Shown: in pieces, positions 24,666 through 33,359 of the stretch
How the letters are laid out: each line of letters starts with the position of its first letter
How positions within the stretch are numbered: the first letter of the stretch is position 1
NCBI GenBank assembly: GCA_913062865.1
Contig: CAJXWO010000033.1
Coordinates: 1-33,359 of the forward strand
DNA length: 33,359 bases
Direction: 5' to 3'
From: an uncultured Paracoccaceae bacterium
GTDB lineage: Bacteria > Pseudomonadota > Alphaproteobacteria > Rhodobacterales > Rhodobacteraceae
Position numbers and translations under genes: made by a program
Notes under the pieces: model-generated
Databases searched by the model: none
What the model saw: only the letters and a program-made list of their open reading frames with translations
What the model was told of the DNA's origin: nothing

Positions 24666-25039
24666 TGTAGCACCCCCCGCGCCAGGGCCAGCCCCAGGAA
24701 CAGCGCCGCAATGGAGAGGCCCACCGACGCGCCAACATAGCCCGCCGCCGCGCCCAGCTGGCCGCGTTCGTAAAGCGTCACGGCATCGAGCGAAAAGGCC
24801 GAAAAGGTGGTGAACCCGCCCAGCACGCCGGTCATCAGAAAGGGGCCCAGCCGGGTTGCGCTGTACTGCGCCAGCGCCGCCACGAGCACCCCCATCAGGA
24901 ACGAGCCCAGCACGTTCACCACGAGCGTGGCCCAGGGAAAGCCCGGGCCCATCAGCCGCATCGCCGCGACCGAGGTCAGATAGCGGGCCGATGCGCCGAT
25001 CGCGCCGCCCAGGGCCACTTGTATCAGGGATGCCAACAT
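24662..25039 (-). CDS. crcB: fluoride ion channel CrcB/FluC
   Basis: This small inner-membrane fluoride exporter works as a dual-topology dimer. The 125-residue product has four hydrophobic helices, Asn42 in VVNVLGSFLMG and the GGFTTFS motif (74-80) that lines the pore. I chose the ATG at 25039, giving the family's usual length, over an upstream TTG. No fluoride riboswitch is recognised upstream. The stop overlaps the pseudouridine synthase start, so the two are coupled. Confidence 0.95.
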   Translation of the reverse strand: MLASLIQVALGGAIGASARYLTSVAAMRLMGPGFPWATLVVNVLGSFLMGVLVAALAQYSATRLGPFLMTGVLGGFTTFSAFSLDAVTLYERGQLGAAAGYVGASVGLSIAALFLGLALARGVLQ

Positions 25040-25083
25040 GGCCGGTCTGTCGCGCGGGCACGGCGCATTGTCAAGCAAGGCGG

Positions 25084-26391
25084 CTATTGCCGCTCCGACC
25101 GCAGCCGCGCGAAATAGGTCACACGCTTTTTCAGCTCGCGTTCGAAGCCGCGTTCGACGGGGGTGTAATAGACCGGCCGCGCCATGCCGTCTGGAAAGTA
25201 GTTCTGGCCGGAAAACCCGTCGGGCGCGTCGTGGTCATAGGCATAGCCATCGCAATAGCCCTGATCCTTCATCAGCGATGTGGGCGCGTTCAGGATATGC
25301 TTGGGCGGGGGTTCGGACCCGGTGCGCCGGGCCTCGGAGCGGGAGGCCTTGTAGGCGGTGTAGACCGCGTTCGATTTGGGGGCGAGCGCGATATAGACCA
25401 GCGCCTGGGCCAGGGCCAATTCGCCCTCGGGGCTGCCCAAGCGTTCGTAGGTTTCCCAGCTTTGCAGGCAGACCGCCTGCGCCTGCGGGTCGGCCAGGCC
25501 GATATCCTCGACCGCCATGCGGGTGATGCGGCGGGCGAGGAACCGCGGGTCCTCGCCGCCCTCCAGCATCCTCGCAAACCAATAAAGCGCCGCGTCCGGG
25601 TCCGATCCGCGCACGGATTTGTGCAGCGCCGAGATCAGGTTGTAATGGGCATCGCCAGATTTGTCATATTGCGCCGCGCGCCGTTGCAGCCGCTGGGTCA
25701 GCGCCTGGGTGTCGCGCTTGCCCTCGACCGTCCAGCCAGCAACCTGTTCGACAAGGTTCAGGCAGGCGCGCCCGTCGCCATCGGCCATCTCCAGAAGCGC
25801 CTCGCGCGCGGGGCCGTCGAGCGGCAGGGCGCGGCCCAGTTCGTGCTCGGCCCGTTGGGTGAGCAGTTCCAGATCGGCGAGCGTGAGCCGTTCCAGAACC
25901 ATCACCTGCGACCGGCTCAGAAGCGCCGCGTTCAGCTCGAAGCTCGGGTTTTCGGTCGTGGCGCCCACCAGCAGGACCGTCCCGTCCTCCATATGCGGCA
26001 GGAACCCGTCCTGCTGCGCCTTGTTGAAGCGGTGGATTTCGTCGACGAAAAGGAGCGTCCCCTGCCCGTTCGACCGGCGATGCTTGGCCGCTTCAAAGAC
26101 CTTTTTCAGGTCCGCGACGCCGGTGAAAATCGCGCTGATCTGGACGAAATGCAGATCGGTCTCGTGGGCCAGAAGCCGCGCCAGCGTGGTCTTGCCCACG
26201 CCCGGCGGGCCCCAGAAGACAAGCGAGCTGAGATTGCCAGAGGCCAGCATCGCGCCCAAAGGCCCCTCGGGCGACAGAAGGTGCTGCTGGCCGATCACCT
26301 CGTCCAGCGTCTTGGGGCGAAGCCGGTCGGCCAGCGGGCGCGGCCCCGCGGGCGGCGCGCCCTCGGGCGCGGTGTCAAAGAGGTCGGCCAT
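25084..26391 (-). CDS. rarA: replication-associated recombination protein A (RarA/MgsA)
   Basis: This AAA+ ATPase acts at stalled replication forks. Walker A is GPPGVGKT (61-68) and Walker B is LLFVDEIHRFNKAQQD (114-129), a near-diagnostic sequence. Sensor 1 is in GATTENPSFELN. The C-terminal tetramerisation region contains YARMLEGGEDP-like and YDHDAPDGFSGQNYFPD segments. The length of 435 aa is normal. The gene starts 3 bases after the DegP-type protease. Confidence 0.96.
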   Translation of the reverse strand: MADLFDTAPEGAPPAGPRPLADRLRPKTLDEVIGQQHLLSPEGPLGAMLASGNLSSLVFWGPPGVGKTTLARLLAHETDLHFVQISAIFTGVADLKKVFEAAKHRRSNGQGTLLFVDEIHRFNKAQQDGFLPHMEDGTVLLVGATTENPSFELNAALLSRSQVMVLERLTLADLELLTQRAEHELGRALPLDGPAREALLEMADGDGRACLNLVEQVAGWTVEGKRDTQALTQRLQRRAAQYDKSGDAHYNLISALHKSVRGSDPDAALYWFARMLEGGEDPRFLARRITRMAVEDIGLADPQAQAVCLQSWETYERLGSPEGELALAQALVYIALAPKSNAVYTAYKASRSEARRTGSEPPPKHILNAPTSLMKDQGYCDGYAYDHDAPDGFSGQNYFPDGMARPVYYTPVERGFERELKKRVTYFARLRSERQ

Positions 26392-26394
26392 GGC

Positions 26395-27771
26395 CTAGAC
26401 CCGGAACTGCAGGAACAGGCGGCGGTTGCCCCTCTGCAGCTCGAGCGCGACACCGCCCGACAGGCGCGGCAGGATCCGGCGCAGATCCTCCGTTGTATCG
26501 ATACGCACCCCGTTCACACTGCGCAGCACATCGCCCCGGCGCAGGTCGATCCGCCCGCCAAAGGGTCCGGGGTCCAGCACGACAACACCGTTCAGCCCGT
26601 CGGGCAGGCCATATTCATCGGCCACCGCGGGGTTGGCGTTGGCGGCAACAAGCCCCGGGATCGGACCGCGATCGCCCCAGTCGAGCGTGTCGCGGGGCGG
26701 GTCGTCCGGCGGCGCGATCAGCGGCACGGTCAGGTCGCGCATCGCGCCGTCGCGCGCTACGGTGACCCGCGCCTTTGCCCCGAGGCCGCGCACCGACATG
26801 CGGTAGATCATCTCGGGCGGGGTGTTCACGGGCTGGCCGTCGACCGCGGTGATCACATCACCCACGGCAAGGCCCGCTGCGGCAAAGGGGCTGGCCGGAT
26901 GGATGCGGGTGATGACCACGCCGCCCGGAACGTCCAGCCCGAAGGACTGCGCAAGGTCGGCATCGACGGGCTGACCGCTCAGCCCCGCCCAGGGGCGCTG
27001 AAACCGGGTTTGTCCCGCGCGCGCCTGATCCACGAATTGCGCCACGAGGCTCGCGGGGATGGCAAAGCCGATCCCGTTCGACCCGCCCGAGCGGGTCAGG
27101 ATCGAGGTGTTGATCCCGACAAGCCGCCCGACGGTGTCCACCAGCGCACCGCCCGAATTGCCCGGATTGATCGGTGCGTCGGTTTGGATGAAATAGCCCC
27201 GCCCGCTGCCATTCGCCGTGCCCGAGCGGGCAAGCCCCGAGACGATCCCGCTTGACACGGTCTGGCCCACGCCGAAGGGGTTGCCGATGGCCAGCACCAG
27301 TTCGCCCACCTCGACCGTGTCGCTGTCGCGCAAGGGCAGATGGGGCATGTCGCGGGCCCCGTCCAGCTTCAGCACCGCGAGGTCGGACTCTTCGTCCGAC
27401 AAAAGCACGCTTGCCGAGTATTCGCGACGGTCGTTCAGCACGACACGGATATCGCTGGCCTGTCCGACCACATGGTAGTTGGTCACGGCGATCCCGTCCT
27501 CGGACAGGATCACGCCCGACCCGAGCGAGTTCTGCACCCGGGGACGAGAGGGCGCGAAGTCCCGGAAGAAGTCGCGAAAGAACGGGTCCTGCTGGAACGG
27601 GCTTGGCCGGCTTTCGACGACGCGGGTGGCGTAGATGTTGACCACCGCCGGCGCGGCCTCTTTCACCAGCGGCACGAAGCTGAGCGAGATTTCGGCCTGG
27701 CTCTCCGGCACACGCGTTTCGGCCGTGACCGGCGCGGCAAGAAGGCAAAGAAGGATCAGCACGTGTCGCAT
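26395..27771 (-). CDS. DegP/DegQ (Do)-type periplasmic serine protease, 458 aa
   Basis: This is a periplasmic protease/chaperone of the HtrA family. A signal peptide MRHVLILLCLLAAPVTA is followed by cleavage before ETR. The trypsin-like domain has His100 (TNYHVV), Asp130 (SDLAVLKL) and Ser206 (GNSGGAL). Two PDZ domains lie at about 262-350 and 370-455. The start at 27771 is set by the signal peptide; the frame is open further upstream through non-coding-like sequence. It follows the terminator of the rplQ operon, so it has its own promoter, which I could not identify. Confidence 0.94.
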   Translation of the reverse strand: MRHVLILLCLLAAPVTAETRVPESQAEISLSFVPLVKEAAPAVVNIYATRVVESRPSPFQQDPFFRDFFRDFAPSRPRVQNSLGSGVILSEDGIAVTNYHVVGQASDIRVVLNDRREYSASVLLSDEESDLAVLKLDGARDMPHLPLRDSDTVEVGELVLAIGNPFGVGQTVSSGIVSGLARSGTANGSGRGYFIQTDAPINPGNSGGALVDTVGRLVGINTSILTRSGGSNGIGFAIPASLVAQFVDQARAGQTRFQRPWAGLSGQPVDADLAQSFGLDVPGGVVITRIHPASPFAAAGLAVGDVITAVDGQPVNTPPEMIYRMSVRGLGAKARVTVARDGAMRDLTVPLIAPPDDPPRDTLDWGDRGPIPGLVAANANPAVADEYGLPDGLNGVVVLDPGPFGGRIDLRRGDVLRSVNGVRIDTTEDLRRILPRLSGGVALELQRGNRRLFLQFRV

Positions 27772-27837
27772 GACGGGCCGAATATGTGCCCGCGGGGAAA
27801 GGCGCACAAGCCCTGTCGGGCACCGCCGGTCCGAACG

Positions 27838-27866
27838 AAAAAGGCCCCCGCGTGATGCAGGGGCCT
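27838..27866 (-). terminator. terminator of the rpsM-rpsK-rpoA-rplQ operon
   Basis: On the minus strand AGGCCCC (27866-27860) pairs with GGGGCCT (27848-27842), with two further inner pairs, and is followed by TTTTTCGTT. It lies 27 bases after the rplQ stop codon. Confidence 0.8.
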
Positions 27867-27892
27867 CAGGATCCGTGCGCGATGCGGCGCGA

Positions 27893-28312
27893 TTATTCGT
27901 CTGCGGTTTCTTCCGCGGCGACGCGGGCCTTGTCGGCCGCACCCTTGGCGGCTTCGTCGCGGTCGACCAGCTCGATGATCGCCATCGGCGCCATGTCGCC
28001 ATAGCGGAAGCCGGCCTTGAGAACGCGGGTGTAGCCGCCCGAACGCTCGGCATAGCGCGGGCCGAGAATGTCGAACAGCTTCGCGACGTACTGGTCTTCC
28101 TTCAGCTGGGCACGGGCCTGGCGGCGGGCGTGCAGGTCGCCGCGCTTGCCCAGGGTGATCAGCTTGTCGACGACGCGCTTGAGTTCCTTTGCCTTGGGCA
28201 GCGTGGTCTTGATCTGCTCATGTTCGATGAGCGAGCCGGCCATGTTCGCCCACAGCGCCTTGCGGTGCTCGTGGGTCCGGTTCAGGCGGCGGTAGCCTTT
28301 TGCGTGACGCAT
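27893..28312 (-). CDS. rplQ: 50S ribosomal protein L17
   Basis: The product opens [20 protein letters not shown], diagnostic of L17, with [20 protein letters not shown] following. It is 139 aa, with an acidic Ala/Glu-rich C-terminal tail. GGAG precedes the ATG by 8 bases. It is the last gene of the ribosomal operon; the 196-bp gap from rpoA is filled by REP-like hairpins. Confidence 0.98.
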   Translation of the reverse strand: MRHAKGYRRLNRTHEHRKALWANMAGSLIEHEQIKTTLPKAKELKRVVDKLITLGKRGDLHARRQARAQLKEDQYVAKLFDILGPRYAERSGGYTRVLKAGFRYGDMAPMAIIELVDRDEAAKGAADKARVAAEETADE

Positions 28313-28405
28313 GTCTTTTCTCCAGTCTGTGCCCTCTACGGGCGGTTTTGCTTTGTCCGGCGGTCCATGCGTGCGAACCGCTCACCTTGGGGCAGATGCC
28401 CGGTT

Positions 28406-28504
28406 GGGTGGGTTGGACACCCACCCTGCGAAGGGGCCTTGGTGCGGTCGGTGGGTTCGAAACCCACCCTACGGGATTGGCGTAGGGTGGGTCTGTGACC
28501 CACC
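28406..28504. repeat. cluster of three REP-like palindromes between rpoA and rplQ
   Basis: Unit 1 (28406-28429, minus) has stem GGGTGGGT/ACCCACCC and a degenerate head GCAG. Unit 2 (28450-28472, minus) has head GTAG and stem GGTGGGTT/AACCCACC. Unit 3 (28482-28504, plus) has head GTAG and stem GGTGGGTC/GACCCACC. Units 2 and 3 point away from each other, like a bipartite REP pair. The shared GTAG-GGTG layout matches the single unit at 17543-17567. Confidence 0.75.
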
Positions 28505-28508
28505 GTTC

Positions 28509-29525
28509 TTAGAAGGCGTCTTCGAATTTCTTGGCCAGATCCTCGATATTGTCCGGCGGCCAGTCCTCGACATCCATGCCAAGGTGCAGACCCATCCCCG
28601 ACAGCACTTCCTTGATCTCGTTCAGCGACTTGCGGCCAAAGTTCGGAGTGCGCAGCATCTCGGCTTCGGTCTTCTGGATCAGGTCGCCGATATAGACGAT
28701 GTTGTCGTTCTTCAGGCAGTTGGCCGAGCGCACCGACAGTTCCAGCTCGTCCACCTTCTTGAGCAGAAGCGGGTTGAACTCGAGCCCGTCGTCGTCGTCC
28801 TGGCGGGTGGCCGATTCCGGCTCTTCGAAATTCACGAAGATCGACAGCTGGTCCTGCACGATGCGCGCGGCAAAGGCCACGGCGTCGTCCGGCGTGATCG
28901 AGCCATCGGTTTCGACCTTCATGGTCAGCTTGTCATAGTCCAGCACCTGGCCTTCGCGGGTGGGCTGCACATCGTAGCTGACCCGCTTGACCGGCGAATA
29001 GATCGCGTCGATCGGGATCAGGCCGATGGGCGCGTCCTCAGGCTTGTTCTTGTCGGCGGCGACATAGCCCTTGCCGGTATTCACGGTGAGTTCCATGAAC
29101 ACATCCGCGCCCTCGTCGAGGTGGCAGATCACATGGTCGCGATTCAGGATCTCGATGCCCGCGCTGTCCGAGATGTCACCGGCGGTGACGACGCCCGGGC
29201 CCTTCGCCTGGATCGACAGGCGCTTGGGCCCTTCGACTTCCATGCGGATCGAGACCTGCTTGAGGTTCAGAATGATATCGGTCACGTCTTCACGTACGCC
29301 CGCGACCGAGGAGAACTCGTGCAGGACGTTGTCGATCTGAACGCTGGTGATGGCCGCGCCCTGAAGGCTCGACAGCAGAACGCGGCGCAGCGCGTTGCCG
29401 AGCGTCAGACCGAAACCCCGCTCCAGCGGTTCGGCCACGATCGTGGCCTGACGTGCGGGGTCATTGCCCGGCTTCACGTCCAGCTGGGTGGGTTTGATCA
29501 GTTCGGCCCAGTTCTTGTGGATCAT
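28509..29525 (-). CDS. rpoA: DNA-directed RNA polymerase subunit alpha
   Basis: The 338-residue alpha subunit starts [17 protein letters not shown], typical of alphaproteobacteria, with GGAGG 5 bases upstream of the ATG at 29525. The N-terminal dimerisation domain (about 1-235) contains [20 protein letters not shown]. After an acidic linker comes the C-terminal domain with [17 protein letters not shown] and [17 protein letters not shown], which contacts UP elements and activators. A hairpin lies between rpsK and this gene. Confidence 0.99.
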   Translation of the reverse strand: MIHKNWAELIKPTQLDVKPGNDPARQATIVAEPLERGFGLTLGNALRRVLLSSLQGAAITSVQIDNVLHEFSSVAGVREDVTDIILNLKQVSIRMEVEGPKRLSIQAKGPGVVTAGDISDSAGIEILNRDHVICHLDEGADVFMELTVNTGKGYVAADKNKPEDAPIGLIPIDAIYSPVKRVSYDVQPTREGQVLDYDKLTMKVETDGSITPDDAVAFAARIVQDQLSIFVNFEEPESATRQDDDDGLEFNPLLLKKVDELELSVRSANCLKNDNIVYIGDLIQKTEAEMLRTPNFGRKSLNEIKEVLSGMGLHLGMDVEDWPPDNIEDLAKKFEDAF

Positions 29526-29591
29526 GCGTCCCTCCATACCTGCCGTGTGCCCCATGTCCGAAGGCACCGACGCCCGAGGTTAAAATGACGG

Positions 29592-29622
29592 ATTGGGGCC
29601 GTGCGATGCGCGCGGCCCCAAT
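29592..29622 (-). terminator. intercistronic hairpin between rpsK and rpoA
   Basis: ATTGGGGCCG (29592-29601) and CGGCCCCAAT (29613-29622) form a perfect 10-bp stem. On the minus strand CCGTCATTTT follows, so the T-tail is weak. It begins 14 bases after the rpsK stop codon. Partial termination or RNA processing is possible. Confidence 0.6.
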
Positions 29623-29635
29623 GAAAAATCCAGGA

Positions 29636-30028
29636 TCAGACCCGGCGGCGCTTTGGCGGGCGGCAGCCGTTATGGGCGATCGGGGTCACGTCGCGGATCG
29701 AGGTGATGTTGAACCCGATCGCGGCCAGGGCGCGCAGTGCCGATTCACGGCCCGAGCCGGGGCCCTGCACCTCGACCTCGAGGGTGCGCATGCCATGCTC
29801 CTGTGCCTTGCGGCCCGCGTCTTCGGCGGCCATCTGCGCAGCATAGGGGGTCGATTTCCGCGACCCTTTGAAGCCCATGGTGCCGGCCGACGACCACGAG
29901 ATCGCGTTGCCCTGCACATCCGAGATCAGGATCTTGGTGTTGTTGAACGACGAATTCACATGCGCAACGCCCGTTGCGATGTTCTTCGAAACCTTTTTCT
30001 TACCGCCGCGGCGGGGATCACGTGCCAT
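29636..30028 (-). CDS. rpsK: 30S ribosomal protein S11
   Basis: The 130-residue product has [19 protein letters not shown] near the start and ends [12 protein letters not shown], both diagnostic. GGAGG lies 9 bases before the ATG. It follows rpsM by 15 bases. Confidence 0.99.
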   Translation of the reverse strand: MARDPRRGGKKKVSKNIATGVAHVNSSFNNTKILISDVQGNAISWSSAGTMGFKGSRKSTPYAAQMAAEDAGRKAQEHGMRTLEVEVQGPGSGRESALRALAAIGFNITSIRDVTPIAHNGCRPPKRRRV

Positions 30029-30043
30029 TGGTCGGAGCCTCCC

Positions 30044-30412
30044 TTACTTCTTCTTGCCGGCGATCGGCTTTGCCGGGCCCTTGCGGGTGCGGGCATTGGT
30101 GTGGGTGCGCTGACCGCGCACGGGGAGGTTGCGACGATGGCGCAGACCGCGGTAGCAGCCCAGGTCCATCAGGCGCTTGATGTTCATCTGCACTTCACGG
30201 CGCAGGTCGCCTTCGACGGTGTAGTTGGCGTCGATATGTTCGCGGACGGCCAGAACCTCGGCATCCGAGAGTTCGTTGACCCGGCGGGCCTCGTCGATAT
30301 TGACGGCCGCGCAGATGTCCTTGGCCGAGGACGGGCCAATTCCGGTGATGTAAGTCAGGGCGATCGGGACCCGTTTGTGGGTCGGGATGTTCACGCCGGC
30401 GATACGTGCCAC
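30044..30412 (-). CDS. rpsM: 30S ribosomal protein S13
   Basis: The start codon is GTG at 30412, giving (M)[14 protein letters not shown] and 122 aa, the normal length. AAGGA lies 8 bases upstream. [14 protein letters not shown] and the C-terminal [15 protein letters not shown] are diagnostic. It is the first gene after a candidate promoter at 30570-30598. Confidence 0.99.
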   Translation of the reverse strand: MARIAGVNIPTHKRVPIALTYITGIGPSSAKDICAAVNIDEARRVNELSDAEVLAVREHIDANYTVEGDLRREVQMNIKRLMDLGCYRGLRHRRNLPVRGQRTHTNARTRKGPAKPIAGKKK

Positions 30413-30569
30413 GTAGCTAATCCTTTTCGTTGCGGTTCCGTAGCTCCAGAACCTTTTTTCACAACATGAGGCCCGAGGCGTTGATGCCACCGGGCCAGTG
30501 CTGATCCAGGTGATCGTGATGCCCCGCACAACGCCGGACACCACTTGCGATTCTCATCAGAGATGGTGA

Positions 30570-30598
30570 CGGGTAGGGTGTTTTGCGAAAGGCGTCAA
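30570..30598 (-). promoter_or_regulatory. candidate promoter of rpsM-rpsK-rpoA-rplQ
   Basis: TTGACG (30598-30593, minus) and TACCCG (30575-30570) are 17 bases apart. The -10 is poor. It would give a leader of about 150 nt to rpsM. The leader contains a hairpin GGCCCG/CGGGCC at 30470-30496 with an inner GGC/GCC. Confidence 0.4.
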
Positions 30599-30606
30599 GG
30601 GGGCGT

Positions 30607-31184
30607 TCACCCCTTGTCAAGAACTTTCGCAATGGCGTCTTTCACATCGTCGATCTCGGCCAGGCCATCCACCCGCTCAAGCAGACACTTGGCGTGGTAA
30701 TAACCGATCAGCGGGGCAGTCTGCTTGTAATAGGCCATCAGCCGGACCTTGACGCTTTCGGCATTGTCGTCCGCGCGTACGGGCTGGCCTGCGGCCGCGG
30801 CCTCTTTGGCGCGGTTGACGATGCGGGCGACAAGCGTTTCGTCATCGACCTGAAGCTCGATCACATGGTCAAGGGTTTGACCCATTTCGTCCAGAAGCTG
30901 CCCCAGCGCATCGGCCTGGGCCAGCGTGCGCGGGAAACCGTCGAAGATGAACCCGCCCTCGGAGCCCTCTTGCAGCTTTTCGCGGATGAGTCCGATCACG
31001 ATCTCGTCGGTCACGAGGTCACCGCGCGCCATCACGTCGGCGACGATCTTGCCCATCTCCGTGCCGCTGTCCTTGGCGGCGCGCAGCATGTCACCGGTCG
31101 ACAGCTGCACCATGCCCCGCGCATCCTGCAGGATCTTGGCCTGGGTGCCCTTGCCCGCGCCCGGCGGTCCGAGAAGAATGATGT

Positions 31185-31188
<4 letters not shown>
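30607..31188 (-). CDS. adk: adenylate kinase
   Basis: The enzyme converts AMP and ATP to two ADP. P-loop GPPGAGKGT is at 7-15. STGDMLRAA and [11 protein letters not shown] are the AMP-site motifs. The 193-residue length and the LID region (about 135-150, no zinc cysteines) show the short form. Its start overlaps the secY stop codon by 4 bases. Confidence 0.98.
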
Positions 31189-32546
<1,358 letters not shown>

Positions 32547-32652
32547 GCGCGGGTCTCTCTATGTCGAACGCCGCCCGGCCGTTTCCCGGCACAGGCGGCG
32601 TTTCAGGAAAACTAGAGGTGATGTAAGCGGCACGCGGGCCGCCCACAACCTC

Positions 32653-33126
32653 TTATTCGGCCGCTTGCGCCGTTGTGACCTTGAGCGCGCCACCGGCCTT
32701 TTCGACCGTGGCAACCGCCGATTTCGAGGCACCGGTCACTTCGATCGTGGCCTTGGCGCTGAAATCGCCCTTGGCCAGAACGCGCACGCCATCGAGCTTG
32801 CGGCGCACGAGGCCCGACGCCACCAGGGCGTCCTCGGTGATGGTCTGGCCTGCGTCCAGCTTGCCTTCGTCGATGAATTTCTGGACGAGGCCCAGGTTCA
32901 CGACGGCGAATTTCTTGCGGTTGGGCTTGTTGAAGCCGCGCTTGGGCAAGCGCTGGTAAAGCGGCATCTGGCCGCCTTCGTAGCCGTTGATGGCCACACC
33001 CGAACGGGATTTCTGACCCTTGATACCACGGCCGCCCATCTTGCCTTTGCCCGAACCGGGGCCGCGGCCGACGCGCATGCGTTTCTTGGTGGCACCGGGG
33101 TTGTCCCGGAGTTCATTCAGTTTCAT
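32653..33126 (-). CDS. rplO: 50S ribosomal protein L15
   Basis: The product starts [20 protein letters not shown] and has the Gly/Lys-rich rRNA-binding stretch [20 protein letters not shown]. It is 157 aa. GGAG lies 7 bases before the ATG at 33126; the frame is open upstream but non-coding in character. It has its own promoter. Confidence 0.98.
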   Translation of the reverse strand: MKLNELRDNPGATKKRMRVGRGPGSGKGKMGGRGIKGQKSRSGVAINGYEGGQMPLYQRLPKRGFNKPNRKKFAVVNLGLVQKFIDEGKLDAGQTITEDALVASGLVRRKLDGVRVLAKGDFSAKATIEVTGASKSAVATVEKAGGALKVTTAQAAE

Positions 33127-33200
33127 GTCGCTTCTCCAGTGCCGGATGTGACCCCCGAAGCGTATTGGGCCAACCACGGCTTTTCTTGGTGTTGTGAATC

Positions 33201-33216
33201 GTGGCCCTTTGGCCAC
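33201..33216 (-). promoter_or_regulatory. hairpin at the predicted 5' end of the rplO transcript
   Basis: GTGGCC and GGCCAC form a perfect 6-bp stem with a 4-base loop. It begins where transcription from the 33223-33251 promoter should start, so the RNA would carry a 5'-terminal hairpin, which often slows decay. Confidence 0.4.
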
Positions 33217-33222
33217 CGGGGG

Positions 33223-33251
33223 CGTATAGACGCTTGGCCGCGCCCCTGCAA
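33223..33251 (-). promoter_or_regulatory. rplO-secY-adk promoter
   Basis: TTGCAG (33251-33246, minus) is separated by exactly 17 bases from TATACG (33228-33223). Start is predicted near 33216, with a leader of about 90 nt. Confidence 0.6.
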
Positions 33252-33284
33252 GGGTTTCTGCCGTTGACACAGGGCAATCGCACT

Positions 33285-33359
33285 TCAGAAGCCTTCGATG
33301 AGTGTTTGCAGGAAGTCATTGCTCCATCCTGCCTTTTTGAACTTCACGCGGTTTGAGCC
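33285..33359 (-). CDS. 3' end of an unidentified gene
   Basis: An open frame enters from the right edge and ends in TGA at 33287-33285, giving 24 residues that finish FLQTLIEGF. The composition is protein-like, with basic and hydrophobic residues. I cannot name it. It is not rpmD (L30), the usual neighbour of rplO, whose C-terminus looks different. The gene is cut by the window edge. Confidence 0.55.
   Translation of the reverse strand, partial: GSNRVKFKKAGWSNDFLQTLIEGF

Noticed and set aside
24856-27255. 799-codon open frame on the plus strand
   Set aside because: It lies antisense to crcB, rarA and the DegP-type protease and has the His/Arg/Gln-rich composition of a GC-rich shadow frame.
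30572-30579. GTAGGGTG resembling the REP head
   Set aside because: No complementary arm follows, so there is no hairpin; it overlaps a candidate promoter.

Overview
The window looks like a GC-rich alphaproteobacterium of the Rhodobacteraceae/Roseobacter group. This rests on the gene set and order: a Bzt/Aap-type amino-acid ABC operon, an ATP12-family F1 assembly factor, rpmH-rnpA-yidD followed by yidC-MOSC-engB-argB, and rplO-secY-adk-rpsM-rpsK-rpoA-rplQ followed by a DegP-type protease and rarA. The assignment comes from recognising protein families and synteny, not from a search.

Region 1 (1-4552) is the right end of an integrated element. It holds two uncharacterised genes (91-495 minus; 1219-2373 plus), a 100-residue conserved-looking small protein (2668-2970) and a large serine recombinase (2948-4552). 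The last codons of the recombinase gene run antisense into a tRNA-Arg(ACG) gene (4515-4591, minus). The left end of the element lies outside the window.

Region 2 (4592-8216, minus) is a tight three-gene unit: a TVP38/TMEM64 (VTT) membrane protein, a MerA/Lpd-like FAD disulfide oxidoreductase and an orphan sensor histidine kinase.

Region 3 (8403-17554, plus) starts at a clear rpmH promoter. It carries rpmH, rnpA, yidD, ttcA, a frameshifted degenerate-GGDEF/EAL gene, yidC, a MOSC protein, engB, argB, a small Fe-S protein and a SixA-like phosphatase. Many junctions are 4-base ATGA overlaps. Between yidD and ttcA sits an array of four perfect 20-bp palindromes spaced about 25 bp apart.

Region 4 (17582-33359, minus) holds the bztABCD transport operon, atp12, a HAD phosphatase, an RluC/D-type pseudouridine synthase, crcB/fluC, rarA, a DegP-type protease, rplQ, rpoA, rpsK, rpsM, adk, secY, rplO and the 3' end of one more gene. 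REP-like GTAG-headed hairpins occur at the convergent junction (17543-17567) and as a cluster of three between rpoA and rplQ (28406-28504).

Most of the window is housekeeping DNA. The observations most worth a second look are the palindrome array at 9315-9408, the serine recombinase/tRNA junction with its leader structures and coupled small protein, the REP-like hairpins inside an essential ribosomal operon, and the frameshifted EAL gene.
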